DNA of 16,537 bases, taken from assembly GCA_002342025.1 (NCBI GenBank), contig DDPD01000002.1, forward strand, positions 1 to 16,537, in the 5' to 3' direction. The stretch is from Moraxellaceae bacterium UBA2477 (GTDB lineage: Bacteria; Pseudomonadota; Gammaproteobacteria; Pseudomonadales; Moraxellaceae). This document shows, one piece after another, positions 1 to 7,022 of the stretch (the stretch's first letter is position 1; each line of letters begins with the position of its first letter). The notes under the pieces are model-generated. The model was not told the DNA's origin and did no database searches. It saw only the letters and a list, made by a program, of their open reading frames with translations. Made by a program: the position numbers and the translations under genes.

Positions 1-57
1 GGTTTTGGCGGCGGCGGTGGTGGTTTTGGTGGCGGGGGAGCATCCGGCAGATGGTAA
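1..57 (+). CDS. C-terminal fragment of a glycine-rich TPM-domain (YgcG-like) protein
   Basis: Frame 1 is open from the first base and encodes about 18 residues, almost all glycine with two phenylalanines, ending in ASGRW and a TAA stop at 55-57. Glycine-rich tails ending in a short S/G-R/S-W motif are typical of YgcG-like TPM-domain membrane proteins, which often lie between a LemA gene and a second, shorter TPM gene. The next gene here is such a shorter TPM protein, which supports the call. Only the tail is present, so the TPM domain, the signal peptide and the membrane segment of this gene cannot be checked. Confidence 0.6.
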   Translation, partial: GFGGGGGGFGGGGASGRW

Positions 58-560
58 TGCAACGATTGAAACGTATGCTTAAACACGGCCTAAGCAGTGA
101 CTGGCAGCGTCGTAAATGTTTCCCCCCTCAGAGCTTGGATAAGATCGAGGCGGCCATCCGAGACTGTGAGTCGGCTCACGCCGGTGAGATTCGCTTTGCC
201 GTGGAAACCGCGCTGCCCTTTCGGGCGCTGTGGCAAAACCAATCACCGCGCGAACGCGCCATAGCAATTTTTGCACAGCAGCATGTCTGGGATACCGAAC
301 ACAACAACGGTGTTTTGGTTTATGTCTTATTGGCCGAGCGGGATGTAGAAATCGTTGCCGATCGCGGCGTGGGGAATACGCGGGTCGATGCCCGTGAGTG
401 GGAGGCCTGCTGCCAGGTGATGGAAGAGCACTTCCGCCGAGGTGAATTTGAGGTCGGTGCTGTTGCAGGTATTCAGGCTGTGGCAGCCGTTTTGCAGCGA
501 CACCCACCGGCCCTGCCCGATGCAGGCAATGAACTGCCCAACAGCACCATCCTGCTCTAA
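51..560 (+). CDS. Small soluble TPM-domain protein
   Basis: This 169-residue protein carries a TPM-like domain from about residue 25 to 145, recognisable by the stretch around HVWDTEHNNGVLVYVLL (about 78-94) and the following VEIVADRGV. There is no signal peptide or membrane helix, so it is probably cytosolic. TPM domains are named from TLP18.3, Psb32 and MOLO-1 proteins, and their bacterial role is poorly defined. The gene overlaps the tail of the preceding YgcG-like gene. The ATG at 51 lies about 10 bases after a GGGGGAG stretch. An in-frame ATG at 57 forms a TAATG overlap with the upstream stop and is the alternative start. LemA - YgcG - short TPM gene trios are common in Proteobacteria; LemA would lie left of the window. 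The gene ends six bases from the convergent DUF1499 gene. Confidence 0.75.
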   Translation: MVMQRLKRMLKHGLSSDWQRRKCFPPQSLDKIEAAIRDCESAHAGEIRFAVETALPFRALWQNQSPRERAIAIFAQQHVWDTEHNNGVLVYVLLAERDVEIVADRGVGNTRVDAREWEACCQVMEEHFRRGEFEVGAVAGIQAVAAVLQRHPPALPDAGNELPNSTILL

Positions 561-566
561 CGGCGC

Positions 567-1034
567 TTAAAGCTGAGATCGAATCGCTTCAATGCGCTTG
601 CGGTTAGCGCCAAGATCACTGTAGCCCAAACGCGATGCTGAACGCACATGCACCACGCCGCGATCGGCATCAAGTGCAAACTCCACATCATCCACATAGC
701 CCATGAGCGGGCTGGTGAATTCGGCATACATGTAGCTAGGCGTTTGCTGAATCACCTTAGCCCCTTTCTGCGCCGCTACCACGCGAGCCACCTTGGCGAA
801 GTATGCGTTGGCATCGCCCTGCACCTTAAACGGCAAAATAGCAGCGTAATGGCCGGATGCTGCCTGACTATTCACCGAGTTAGGCTTACTTGAAGGGGGC
901 TTCAAATAGCCATTATGAAAGCCCAAATCGGTGGGTCTGCTGCCAGAAAATAGTCCCATCATACTTCCCCAAGAGTTTGCGCTGACGCAAAGCATCAGCA
1001 GGAAAAAAAGGCCGGTGCGGCGAGGTGCTGTCAT
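567..1034 (-). CDS. Exported DUF1499-family protein
   Basis: This 155-residue protein begins with a basic residue cluster and a hydrophobic segment (about residues 9-20), then a small polar stretch, as in a Sec signal peptide. No clean lipobox is visible. The rest matches the DUF1499 pattern: a short PxxLGxxxGxL-like opening (about 34-45), a segment on Ala-Ile-Leu-Pro-Phe, and a final block with YVDDVEF and VRSASRLGYSDLGANRKRIE (about 112-150). DUF1499 has no established function. The gene starts 17 bases after the VWA gene and is read in the same direction, so it is probably the last gene of the MoxR-VWA operon. The ribosome binding site before the ATG at 1034 is weak, which fits translation that depends on the upstream gene. 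Family call is firm; the export call is inferred from the N-terminus only. Confidence 0.8.
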   Translation of the reverse strand: MTAPRRTGLFFLLMLCVSANSWGSMMGLFSGSRPTDLGFHNGYLKPPSSKPNSVNSQAASGHYAAILPFKVQGDANAYFAKVARVVAAQKGAKVIQQTPSYMYAEFTSPLMGYVDDVEFALDADRGVVHVRSASRLGYSDLGANRKRIEAIRSQL

Positions 1035-1051
1035 TGTTATTAGCTCAGTGC

Positions 1052-2230
1052 TTACTTACTTAAGTAACGCATGGCATCTTCAATGCCTTTAAGGGTCAGA
1101 GGATGCATACGATTCTCAAGCAGCTGCAACGTCATTTCGGTCGATGGCGTCATCTTCCAGTGCTTTTCCGGCTCCGGATTTAGCCACACCACTTTCTGAA
1201 AATGATTGGTTAAGCGTTGCATCCAGACTGCGCCCGGCTCTTCATTAAAGTGCTCGACCGAGCCGCCCACCGACTGGATCTCATAGGGCGACATGCTGGC
1301 ATCGCCAATAAAGATCACGCGATAGTCCGAGGCGTACTTGTGGATGATGTCGTAGACCGAGGTGCGCTCGCTCCAGCGCCGGAAGTTGTTCTTCCACACC
1401 GACTCATAGAGAAAGTTGTGGAAGTAGAAGAACTCCAGATGTTTGAACTCGGTCTTGGCAGCCGAGAACAGCTCCTCGCAGACGCGCACATGCGGGTCCA
1501 TGGAACCGCCCACATCAAAGAACAACAGCACTTTCACCCGGTTGCGACGCTCAGCGACCAGCTTGATGTCGAGCATGCCGGCGTTGTGGGCGGTGTGGCG
1601 GATGGTGTCATCGATGTCGAGAATTTCTTCCGCACCCTGACGCGCAAAGCGACGCAGACGGCGCAGTGCCAGCTTGATGTTGCGGATGCCGAGTTCAACA
1701 TTGTCATCGAGGTTGCGGAACTCGCGCTTCTCCCAGACCTTGACCGCGCTCTTGTTGCGCGACGGCCCGGCCATGCGGATACCTTCCGGATTCGCGCCGT
1801 AAGCACCAAACGGTGAAGTGCCGCCGGTGCCGATCATCTTGTTGCCGCCCTGATGGCGCTTTTCCTGCTCGTTCAAGCGCTCCATGAATTTCTTCAGCAG
1901 CTCTTCCAGAGAACCGGCTTTTTGCAGCTCGGCCAGCTCTTCCGGGGACAACTGCTTTTCCAGCTCTTTACGCAGCCAGTCTTCCGGAATTTGCTTGCTC
2001 AGATCGTCCATCGACAAGCTATCGAGGCCATCGAAGTAGGCCTTAAACGCACGGTCAAACTTATCGAAATGGCGCTCATCCTTGACCAGCGTGAGCTTGG
2101 CCAACTGATAGAACGCCTCTTGATCGGCATAGACTAAGCCAGACTTCAGCGCCGCATTGAGGTCGATGAGCTCACGAATGCTGGTCGGCACTTTGAAGTC
2201 ACGTAACGTCTGAAAAAAATTGACCAGCAT
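1052..2230 (-). CDS. CoxE-like von Willebrand factor A domain protein
   Basis: The 392-residue protein has a charged, helical N-terminal half (about 1-200, including a Lys/Glu-rich stretch at 85-125 and a Gly-rich linker at 128-150) and a C-terminal VWA domain from about residue 230. The metal-binding MIDAS motif reads DVGGS at 239-243, and IGDASMSP at 308-315 holds the second acidic loop. This is the CoxE-like VWA family, whose members pair with MoxR ATPases and are thought to help insert metals or remodel protein complexes. No signal peptide is present, so it acts in the cytosol. The start lies 15 bases after the MoxR stop and has a GAGGG ribosome binding site about 9 bases upstream. Co-transcription with the ATPase gene is very likely. 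The client protein is not encoded nearby in any obvious way. Confidence 0.88.
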   Translation of the reverse strand: MLVNFFQTLRDFKVPTSIRELIDLNAALKSGLVYADQEAFYQLAKLTLVKDERHFDKFDRAFKAYFDGLDSLSMDDLSKQIPEDWLRKELEKQLSPEELAELQKAGSLEELLKKFMERLNEQEKRHQGGNKMIGTGGTSPFGAYGANPEGIRMAGPSRNKSAVKVWEKREFRNLDDNVELGIRNIKLALRRLRRFARQGAEEILDIDDTIRHTAHNAGMLDIKLVAERRNRVKVLLFFDVGGSMDPHVRVCEELFSAAKTEFKHLEFFYFHNFLYESVWKNNFRRWSERTSVYDIIHKYASDYRVIFIGDASMSPYEIQSVGGSVEHFNEEPGAVWMQRLTNHFQKVVWLNPEPEKHWKMTPSTEMTLQLLENRMHPLTLKGIEDAMRYLSK

Positions 2231-2245
2231 GGGAGCGCCCTCGCC

Positions 2246-3094
2246 TTACTGTGCAGTTTCGCGTCGATTCATAAAGGCTAGACGCTCAAGCAGGGCCACG
2301 TCGGCTTCGTTCTTGAGCAGCGCACCGTAAAGTGGTGGAATCGCCTTACGGGTGTCGCGGTTACGCAGAACGTCTTCAGGAATATCGTCAGACAGAATCA
2401 GCTTCAGCCAGTCAATCAGTTCTGATGTAGTCGGCTTCTTCTTCAGGCCCGGCACTTTGCGCAGATCAAAGAAAATATCCAGCGCCTCTTTCAACAGCTG
2501 CGCTTTCACATCGGGGTGATGCACTTCCACGATCTTCTTCATGGTGTCGGCATCGGGGAACTGGATGTAGTGGAAGAAACAGCGACGCAGGAAAGCGTCT
2601 GGCAATTCCTTCTCGTTGTTCGAAGTGATGATGACGATGGGACGCTGCTTGGCTTTGATGGTCTCGCCGGTCTCGTAGACAAAGAACTCCATTTTGTCGA
2701 GTTCGGTGAGCAAATCGTTAGGGAACTCGATGTCGGCTTTATCAATTTCATCAATCAGCAACACCACACGCTCTTCCGCCTCAAAAGCTTCCCAGAGCTT
2801 GCCCTTCTTGATGTAGTTGCGGATATCGTGGACGCGCTCGGTGCCGAGCTGGGAGTCACGCAGGCGCGACACCGCATCGTACTCATAGAGACCTTGCTGC
2901 GCTTTGGTAGTGGACTTGATGTGCCACTGAATCAAGCGAACACCAAAGGCCTCGGCTACTTGCTCGGCCAGCAGCGTTTTACCGGTGCCGGGCTCACCCT
3001 TGATCAGCAGCGGCTTTTGCAACGTAACGGCAGCATTGACCGCAAGCGACAGCTCCGGCGTGGTGATGTAACGGTCGGTCCCGATAAAGGCCAT
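2246..3094 (-). CDS. MoxR-family AAA+ ATPase
   Basis: The 282-residue protein is a single AAA+ module. The Walker A motif GEPGTGKT is at 33-40, Walker B LLIDEID at 112-118, the sensor-1 region ITSNNEKELP at 156-165 and arginines at 170-171 close to it. The QWHIKSTTKAQQGLYEYD stretch (56-73) is typical of the MoxR branch. These ATPases act as chaperones with VWA-domain partners, such as RavA with ViaA, and the next gene here encodes such a partner. The ATG at 3094 has an AGGGA ribosome binding site six bases upstream. It is the first gene of a probable three-gene operon with the VWA and DUF1499 genes, and an 84-base gap precedes it, so its promoter should lie there. Confidence 0.92.
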   Translation of the reverse strand: MAFIGTDRYITTPELSLAVNAAVTLQKPLLIKGEPGTGKTLLAEQVAEAFGVRLIQWHIKSTTKAQQGLYEYDAVSRLRDSQLGTERVHDIRNYIKKGKLWEAFEAEERVVLLIDEIDKADIEFPNDLLTELDKMEFFVYETGETIKAKQRPIVIITSNNEKELPDAFLRRCFFHYIQFPDADTMKKIVEVHHPDVKAQLLKEALDIFFDLRKVPGLKKKPTTSELIDWLKLILSDDIPEDVLRNRDTRKAIPPLYGALLKNEADVALLERLAFMNRRETAQ

Positions 3095-3124
3095 GGTATT
3101 CCCTCAATAAATTCACAATCAAAA

Positions 3125-3148
3125 ATGCAGACTAACGTGATGCAGACT
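3125..3148. repeat. Nine-base direct repeat in the moxR upstream gap
   Basis: The gap of about 84 bases upstream of the MoxR gene contains ATGCAGACT twice, at 3125-3133 and 3140-3148, a period of 15 bases. It lies 31-54 bases upstream of the MoxR start codon, where a promoter or regulator site would be expected. Nothing else in the gap is recognisable. It could be a regulator site or a chance duplication. Confidence 0.35.
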
Positions 3149-3178
3149 GCGTGTCAGCCGAACAAGCATTCAGCGAAA

Positions 3179-3505
3179 TTAAATCGACTCGCGACGGCGC
3201 CGAGCCGCATCGAGCACTAATGCCAAGCCACCAAACAAAAACCACGGCAATATCGCCTTAAACATACCCAGTGGCGACTTCATCATCAGTTGCAAGAGAA
3301 ACAACATCAGCGCTGGCGCAACGCTAAGATTTCCTTGCTCTGCCAATAAGGCGGGGCTAAACAACAGCACCAGAATAAACAAACGAGCAATGCGCTCACT
3401 ATTGGGGAACCATACCGCGAGGTGAGGCGTGATAAAAACGCGATACAACACGGTGGCCGCCCCTAAATACAACAGCCAACAAATCAGGTAAATCATCCAG
3501 CTCAT
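3179..3505 (-). CDS. Small integral membrane protein of unknown function
   Basis: The 108-residue protein has three or four hydrophobic segments, at about residues 4-24, 39-54, 62-76 and 84-99, and ends in an arginine-rich tail (RRRRES), which would sit in the cytosol. I do not recognise a family. Its ATG overlaps the ycgL stop by four bases (ATGA), so its translation is probably coupled to ycgL. It is the last gene of the acyl-CoA dehydrogenase - RNase D - YcgL operon. Its place suggests shared regulation, but nothing in the sequence points to a direct link with RNA processing. Confidence 0.72.
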   Translation of the reverse strand: MSWMIYLICWLLYLGAATVLYRVFITPHLAVWFPNSERIARLFILVLLFSPALLAEQGNLSVAPALMLFLLQLMMKSPLGMFKAILPWFLFGGLALVLDAARRRRESI

Positions 3506-3828
3506 GTTGACGACTCCGAGTCGGCGTTATCCGCAGCCGAGCGACGACGCCAGGCCGGCGCGTCTTGCGCATGGGCACTAAACGATTCCGGAGGGGGTGG
3601 CATCTGCAAATAGAATTGCTGAGTAGCTAATTTTTCCAAGACCTGCTCAATATCGGCACGGGCCAACTTACGTTCGGGCACTAAGAACATATCCGTGACA
3701 TGACGCGGTGTGCCGAACATCTGCATCAAAACCTCAGGTACCTGCTTCAAGCCCACGGCTTTAGGCACGTACAAATACATTTCATCTTTCTTTGAGCTCT
3801 TATAAATCGAGCACAGCACACGGCTCAT
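3502..3828 (-). CDS. ycgL: YcgL-domain protein
   Basis: The protein is 108 residues long from the chosen start. The YcgL domain covers about residues 1-80, with the typical opening RVLCSIYKSSKKDEMYLYV and the segment MQMFGTPRHVTDMFLVPERKLA. The tail beyond about residue 80 is polar and likely disordered. YcgL is a small protein largely confined to Gammaproteobacteria, often next to rnd; its biochemical role is not established. An upstream ATG would add eight residues, but the ATG at 3828 has a GAGGAAAG ribosome binding site seven bases away and overlaps the rnd stop as ATGA, so it is preferred. The 3' end overlaps the following membrane protein gene in the same way. Confidence 0.9.
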   Translation of the reverse strand: MSRVLCSIYKSSKKDEMYLYVPKAVGLKQVPEVLMQMFGTPRHVTDMFLVPERKLARADIEQVLEKLATQQFYLQMPPPPESFSAHAQDAPAWRRRSAADNADSESST

Positions 3829-4997
3829 GACACTTTCCTCACGCGCGACCACTGCGCCAGTTCATCGCGATATGTTAGCAGGACTTGCTCCACGCTCAGA
3901 CTGAGTAATGGCGCGCGCCAACCCTGAATTTGCGCAATACCGGCGGCAATATCGTGATCAACAGCAGCCAACACGACCTTATCAGCCAAACGTTTGCGCC
4001 ATAGAACATCCAATGGCAGTTGCAAGGTTTGGGCGACATCCGCCAAACCCTGCTTAAGCGCATCATAAACGCTACTGGCCTCGCGGGGCAGCGGCGGTGA
4101 AAGTCGCGATGGCAACGCCGTTTCCGGCAAGGCGCGCGCCGCAGCGACTAACGCCAGCAATTCGGCCCCATCGCGACGCGCCACGCGAGGATTCAGCTCA
4201 GGAATGCCTTGAAAGTCAGCGGCACTTCTCGGCTGACGACGAGCCAGCTCAAACAAAGACAGTGGTTTTAGCAAATGCCCACGCGGCACATCGCGCGCCA
4301 CCGCTTCTTGTTCCCGCCAAGCCATCAACGCCTGCAGCACAGCAAGCTCACGCGGCGATAAACGCCAGGCATTGCCATGTTCCTGATAGCAGGTCTCGGC
4401 ATTCACCGGCTGGGGTAAACGGCAAACCTCAGCGCATTCCGCCGCGTAAATTGAGGCCAGACCCCGTGCCTGCAAGCGCTGCATAAGTTCAGCATAGAGT
4501 GCTGGCAGGTGGCGCACATCCAAGGCCGCGTAGTCGAGCTGGTGCTGCGTTAAGGGCCGCTGCAGCCAGTCCGTGCGCGAGGCATCTTTCGGAATTTCAA
4601 TGTCCAAGATCAGCTGCAAGGCCTTCTGATAGCCCACTTGCAGGCCTTCGCCGAGCATCGCCAAGGCAATTTGCGTATCGTGAATCGTCCCCAAGCCTTG
4701 TGTGGTCAACGGGGTTAACACTTCCAGATCTTCCGAGCAGGCATGCAGCACTTTCAGCGGACCTTGCGGCCCCAGCACGGCGTCTAGCATGCTCAAGTCC
4801 GAAATGGCGACCGGATCGACCAGCGCCTCGCCCTGCCCGTCACCGAGCTGAATCAGACCTATTTTCGGGTAGAAGGTATCAACACGAATAAACTCCGTGT
4901 CTAAGGCGAGGGGCTGTGCATTTTGCCAGCGCGGCAGAGTCGCCTGCAGACCCTGCGCGCTATCGAGGTAAATCGTTTCAGAAACAGGTTCAGTCAC
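3825..4997 (-). CDS. rnd: Ribonuclease D
   Basis: The 390-residue protein matches RNase D, a 3'-to-5' exoribonuclease that trims tRNA and other stable RNA precursors in the cytosol. The N-terminal DEDDy exonuclease domain (about 10-175) shows Exo I DTEF at 33-36 (Asp33, Glu35), Exo II HACSEDLEVL with Asp90, and Exo III Tyr156 and Asp160 in YAALD. An HRDC domain follows at about 210-290, and the remaining C-terminal part fits a second one. All catalytic residues are present. Translation starts at a GTG whose first base is the last base of the upstream TAG stop, so it is coupled to the acyl-CoA dehydrogenase gene. The stop overlaps the ycgL start. E. coli RNase D is of similar length, and it too uses a poor start codon. 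Confidence 0.95.
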   Translation of the reverse strand: MTEPVSETIYLDSAQGLQATLPRWQNAQPLALDTEFIRVDTFYPKIGLIQLGDGQGEALVDPVAISDLSMLDAVLGPQGPLKVLHACSEDLEVLTPLTTQGLGTIHDTQIALAMLGEGLQVGYQKALQLILDIEIPKDASRTDWLQRPLTQHQLDYAALDVRHLPALYAELMQRLQARGLASIYAAECAEVCRLPQPVNAETCYQEHGNAWRLSPRELAVLQALMAWREQEAVARDVPRGHLLKPLSLFELARRQPRSAADFQGIPELNPRVARRDGAELLALVAAARALPETALPSRLSPPLPREASSVYDALKQGLADVAQTLQLPLDVLWRKRLADKVVLAAVDHDIAAGIAQIQGWRAPLLSLSVEQVLLTYRDELAQWSRVRKVS

Positions 4998-6157
4998 TAG
5001 AGTTCCAGTTGTTTGGCAATCACTTCGTTCATGATCTCGTAAGTGCCGCCGCCAATCGAGAGAATTCGGTTGTCGCGGTAAAGTCTTTCGACCAGTGACT
5101 CGCGCATGAAGCCCATGCCACCAAAAATTTGAACGGCCTCGGTGGTGACAAAGTCACTGGTTTGCGTGGCAAAGTTTTTCGCCATCGACACTTCCTTGAT
5201 CGACGGAATGCCTTCCGCAATCCGAGCGCCCACGCGATAGGTGAATTCACGACTGGCCTCGATACGCGTTGCCATATCAGCAAGCTTGTGGCGGATGATC
5301 TGCATCTGGCTCAGGTGCTTCCCAAAGGCCTGACGTTCACGCGCCCAGCGCAGGCTCTCCTCCAAGGCCAGTTGTGACGTCATATTGGCCATTACCGCGA
5401 GGTTGAGGCGCTCCATCTGGAAATTGCTCATGATCAGCAGGAAGCCGGCGTTCTCGCTGCCGATCAGGTTTTCCGCCGGCACAATAACATTGTCGAAAAA
5501 AATCTCGGCTGTGTCGGACGCCCACCAACCCATCTTCTTCAGCGGCGTTCCGGTGGACACGCCCGCCCGGGAACGCTCGATCAGCAACAAGCTGATGCCG
5601 GCATAGCCAGGCCCGCCAGTACGCACGGCGGTGACATAGAAGTCGGCGCGAATGCCTGAGGTAATAAAGGTCTTTGAGCCATTCACCACATAGTGATCGC
5701 CATGCTCCTCGCTGTGGCTACGCACGGCGCGTGTCTTCAAGCCCGCCACATCGGAACCGCCAGAGGGCTCGGTAATGGCTAGGGCTGCAATCATGTCGCC
5801 GGCCAGCACCGGCGGGACGAACTTATCTTTCAGTGCCTGACTGCCCCACTTTTCCAGCGGCGGCAAGGCGATATCCAGCGAGCCTAGGCTGGCCGCAAAG
5901 CCACCGGAACCACAGCGCATCAGCTCTTCGGTGACGGCAACTTTCAGAAAGACATCATCGCCGGTTCCGCCGTAGGCCGGGTCATGGCCCACACCCAGCA
6001 ATCCGGCATCACCCGCTTTTTTATAGATTTCACGCGGAAAACTACCGGCTTCTTCCCAGTCATTGATGAAGGGCAGCACTTCGCGTTCGTTGAATTGGCG
6101 GGCCGTGAGACGGGCCTGCTCGTGAATATCGTTGAAATAATGCGTGTACAGACTCAT
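4997..6157 (-). CDS. Acyl-CoA dehydrogenase, long-chain/isovaleryl-type catalytic layout
   Basis: The 386-residue protein is a full-length flavin acyl-CoA dehydrogenase, which makes the 2,3-double bond in acyl-CoA and passes electrons to ETF. The FAD and substrate motifs ALAITEPSGGSDV (125-137) and the C-terminal FGGMGF (345-350) and GGGTYEIM (369-376) are intact. Where medium-chain enzymes have their catalytic Glu in the C-terminal YEGT motif, this protein has glycine. Instead Glu249 in FQMERLN (246-252) sits where long-chain and isovaleryl enzymes place their base. The exact chain length or branched substrate cannot be told. The ATG at 6157 has a GGGAG ribosome binding site about eight bases upstream. 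It is the first gene of a coupled operon with rnd and ycgL, an unusual partner with no evident metabolic link. Confidence 0.93.
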   Translation of the reverse strand: MSLYTHYFNDIHEQARLTARQFNEREVLPFINDWEEAGSFPREIYKKAGDAGLLGVGHDPAYGGTGDDVFLKVAVTEELMRCGSGGFAASLGSLDIALPPLEKWGSQALKDKFVPPVLAGDMIAALAITEPSGGSDVAGLKTRAVRSHSEEHGDHYVVNGSKTFITSGIRADFYVTAVRTGGPGYAGISLLLIERSRAGVSTGTPLKKMGWWASDTAEIFFDNVIVPAENLIGSENAGFLLIMSNFQMERLNLAVMANMTSQLALEESLRWARERQAFGKHLSQMQIIRHKLADMATRIEASREFTYRVGARIAEGIPSIKEVSMAKNFATQTSDFVTTEAVQIFGGMGFMRESLVERLYRDNRILSIGGGTYEIMNEVIAKQLEL

Positions 6158-6171
6158 GAAAAAACTCCCAG

Positions 6172-6193
6172 ACGCCGCGAGGAATAGCGGCGT
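6172..6193 (-). promoter_or_regulatory. Hairpin just upstream of the acyl-CoA dehydrogenase ribosome binding site
   Basis: A perfect 7-bp inverted repeat, ACGCCGC and GCGGCGT with an 8-base loop, ends four bases before the GGGAG ribosome binding site. Read on the minus strand it is followed after seven bases by six T residues that run up to the start codon. It may be a weak terminator of the upstream membrane-protein genes, or a leader structure that affects translation of the dehydrogenase. The gap between stem and T run makes a standard terminator less likely. Confidence 0.4.
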
Positions 6194-6208
6194 GACCGGG
6201 CGGTTCTA

Positions 6209-6607
6209 TCATTCAGATGTCGGTGTATCAAGGAATTTGTGTCGGCTAAGCCAAAGAAAATACAGGGCCAACACGGCGGCCCCATAAATCAGGCTTTGCG
6301 ACAGCAAGGAGTGAAACGTGTAAAGCGGGTCTGCACTTAAGCGAAAGTGCAAACCCGCATGAATGACAGCAAAGATGGCAAGAGCCTGCTCAGTGCGGTC
6401 ACGCACCGAAACGTTTGCATGCCGCATCAAGGCCAGTAACGCTGCAAAAAGCGGGACATGCAGTAAAACAAACCAAAACTGGCCTTGAGTTGGCGGTAAA
6501 TCGCGTAGCACATAGAGTAAACGCCATTCGGACTGGGCAACGGCATCCAACTCATGTGTCATCAGCATCGCTAACAACCCATAAAAAACGTGATTTCGCA
6601 GATTCAA
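6209..6607 (-). CDS. Small membrane protein, resembles DUF6713
   Basis: From the TTG at 6607 the protein has about 132 residues with four hydrophobic segments, around 7-17, 43-61, 74-86 and 100-118. The first contains MTHELDAVAQSEWRLL, a pattern I associate with the DUF6713 family, whose function is unknown. Histidines recur in or near the helices (His18 with Glu19 and Asp21, LLHVP, and HAGLH). A TTG at 6619 would lengthen the frame but overlaps a GGAGG motif; the TTG at 6607 lies five bases after that motif and is preferred. It begins 30 bases after the stop of the other small membrane protein gene, so the two are probably co-transcribed from the divergent promoter region at 6929-7022. Existence is likely; the family name is from memory and less sure. 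Confidence 0.7.
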   Translation of the reverse strand: MNLRNHVFYGLLAMLMTHELDAVAQSEWRLLYVLRDLPPTQGQFWFVLLHVPLFAALLALMRHANVSVRDRTEQALAIFAVIHAGLHFRLSADPLYTFHSLLSQSLIYGAAVLALYFLWLSRHKFLDTPTSE

Positions 6608-6637
6608 TTGAGCCTCCAAAAACTCTAGCTAGGCCGA

Positions 6638-6928
6638 TTAGCATGTAGCTGATGGCTTTTTAGTCAGCAAATACAGCAAGGGGCCAAATGAGCCCAGCAT
6701 CAGCGTGGCCAGTAGCCAAGGCCAGGCGTTTCGCCCTGTGGTTTGAGCATCACGCCACAGCCAAACCATGACCAAGGACAATGCAATCACCAGATCAATA
6801 AAGATCTGCATACCCGCCAGACTTTGCAAAGGCGACATGAAAAGGCCGATGTAACCCACCTCTTGCATGGCCATCACAGTCAGTGCGCCAAATAAAAGAA
6901 GAGTGATTGTTATGAGTGTGCGCTGCAT
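6638..6928 (-). CDS. Small membrane protein, DUF2834-like
   Basis: The 96-residue protein has three hydrophobic segments, about 5-20, 43-58 and 69-87, with a WRDAQTTGRNAWPW loop between the second and third and LGSFGPLLYLL near the end. This ending resembles DUF2834-type small membrane proteins, of unknown function; the assignment is tentative. The ATG at 6928 has a CAGGAG ribosome binding site eight bases upstream. It is the first gene of a two-gene unit with the downstream membrane protein and lies head-to-head with the XRE regulator gene, which makes it a likely target of that regulator. Confidence 0.7.
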   Translation of the reverse strand: MQRTLITITLLLFGALTVMAMQEVGYIGLFMSPLQSLAGMQIFIDLVIALSLVMVWLWRDAQTTGRNAWPWLLATLMLGSFGPLLYLLTKKPSATC

Positions 6929-6932
6929 GGTG

Positions 6933-7017
6933 GTACTCCTGAGGTTAGGTGTACCGACTATCTCGACATTAGGTTATGGCCGCAATTACCTCAGAGGTCA
7001 TTGAAAGGCTGGAGTAC
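6933..7017. promoter_or_regulatory. Divergent promoter region with nested inverted repeats
   Basis: The 94-base gap between the membrane-protein gene and the XRE gene has two perfect 7-bp inverted repeats. GTACTCC (6933-6939) is complementary to GGAGTAC (7011-7017), and CTGAGGT (6939-6945) to ACCTCAG (6988-6994). AGGTTA also occurs twice, at 6942-6947 and 6971-6976. The outer arms overlap both ribosome binding sites, so part of the symmetry may only reflect those. The inner pair has no such excuse and could be an operator for the XRE protein. I do not see a clear -35/-10 pair in either direction. Confidence 0.45.
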
Positions 7018-7022
7018 TGTGG

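Noticed and set aside
1..30. GGN-rich start of the window as a simple DNA repeat
   Set aside because: It reads as a Gly/Phe tail ending in a stop in frame 1, which fits the end of a YgcG-like protein better than a non-coding repeat.
1217..1816. A 199-codon plus-strand open frame opposite the VWA gene
   Set aside because: It lies wholly inside a well-supported gene on the other strand, has no recognisable domain and reflects the GC-rich third positions of that gene.
2516..3220. A 234-codon plus-strand open frame opposite the MoxR gene
   Set aside because: The opposite strand encodes a MoxR ATPase with intact Walker motifs; the plus frame has no domain and no ribosome binding site.
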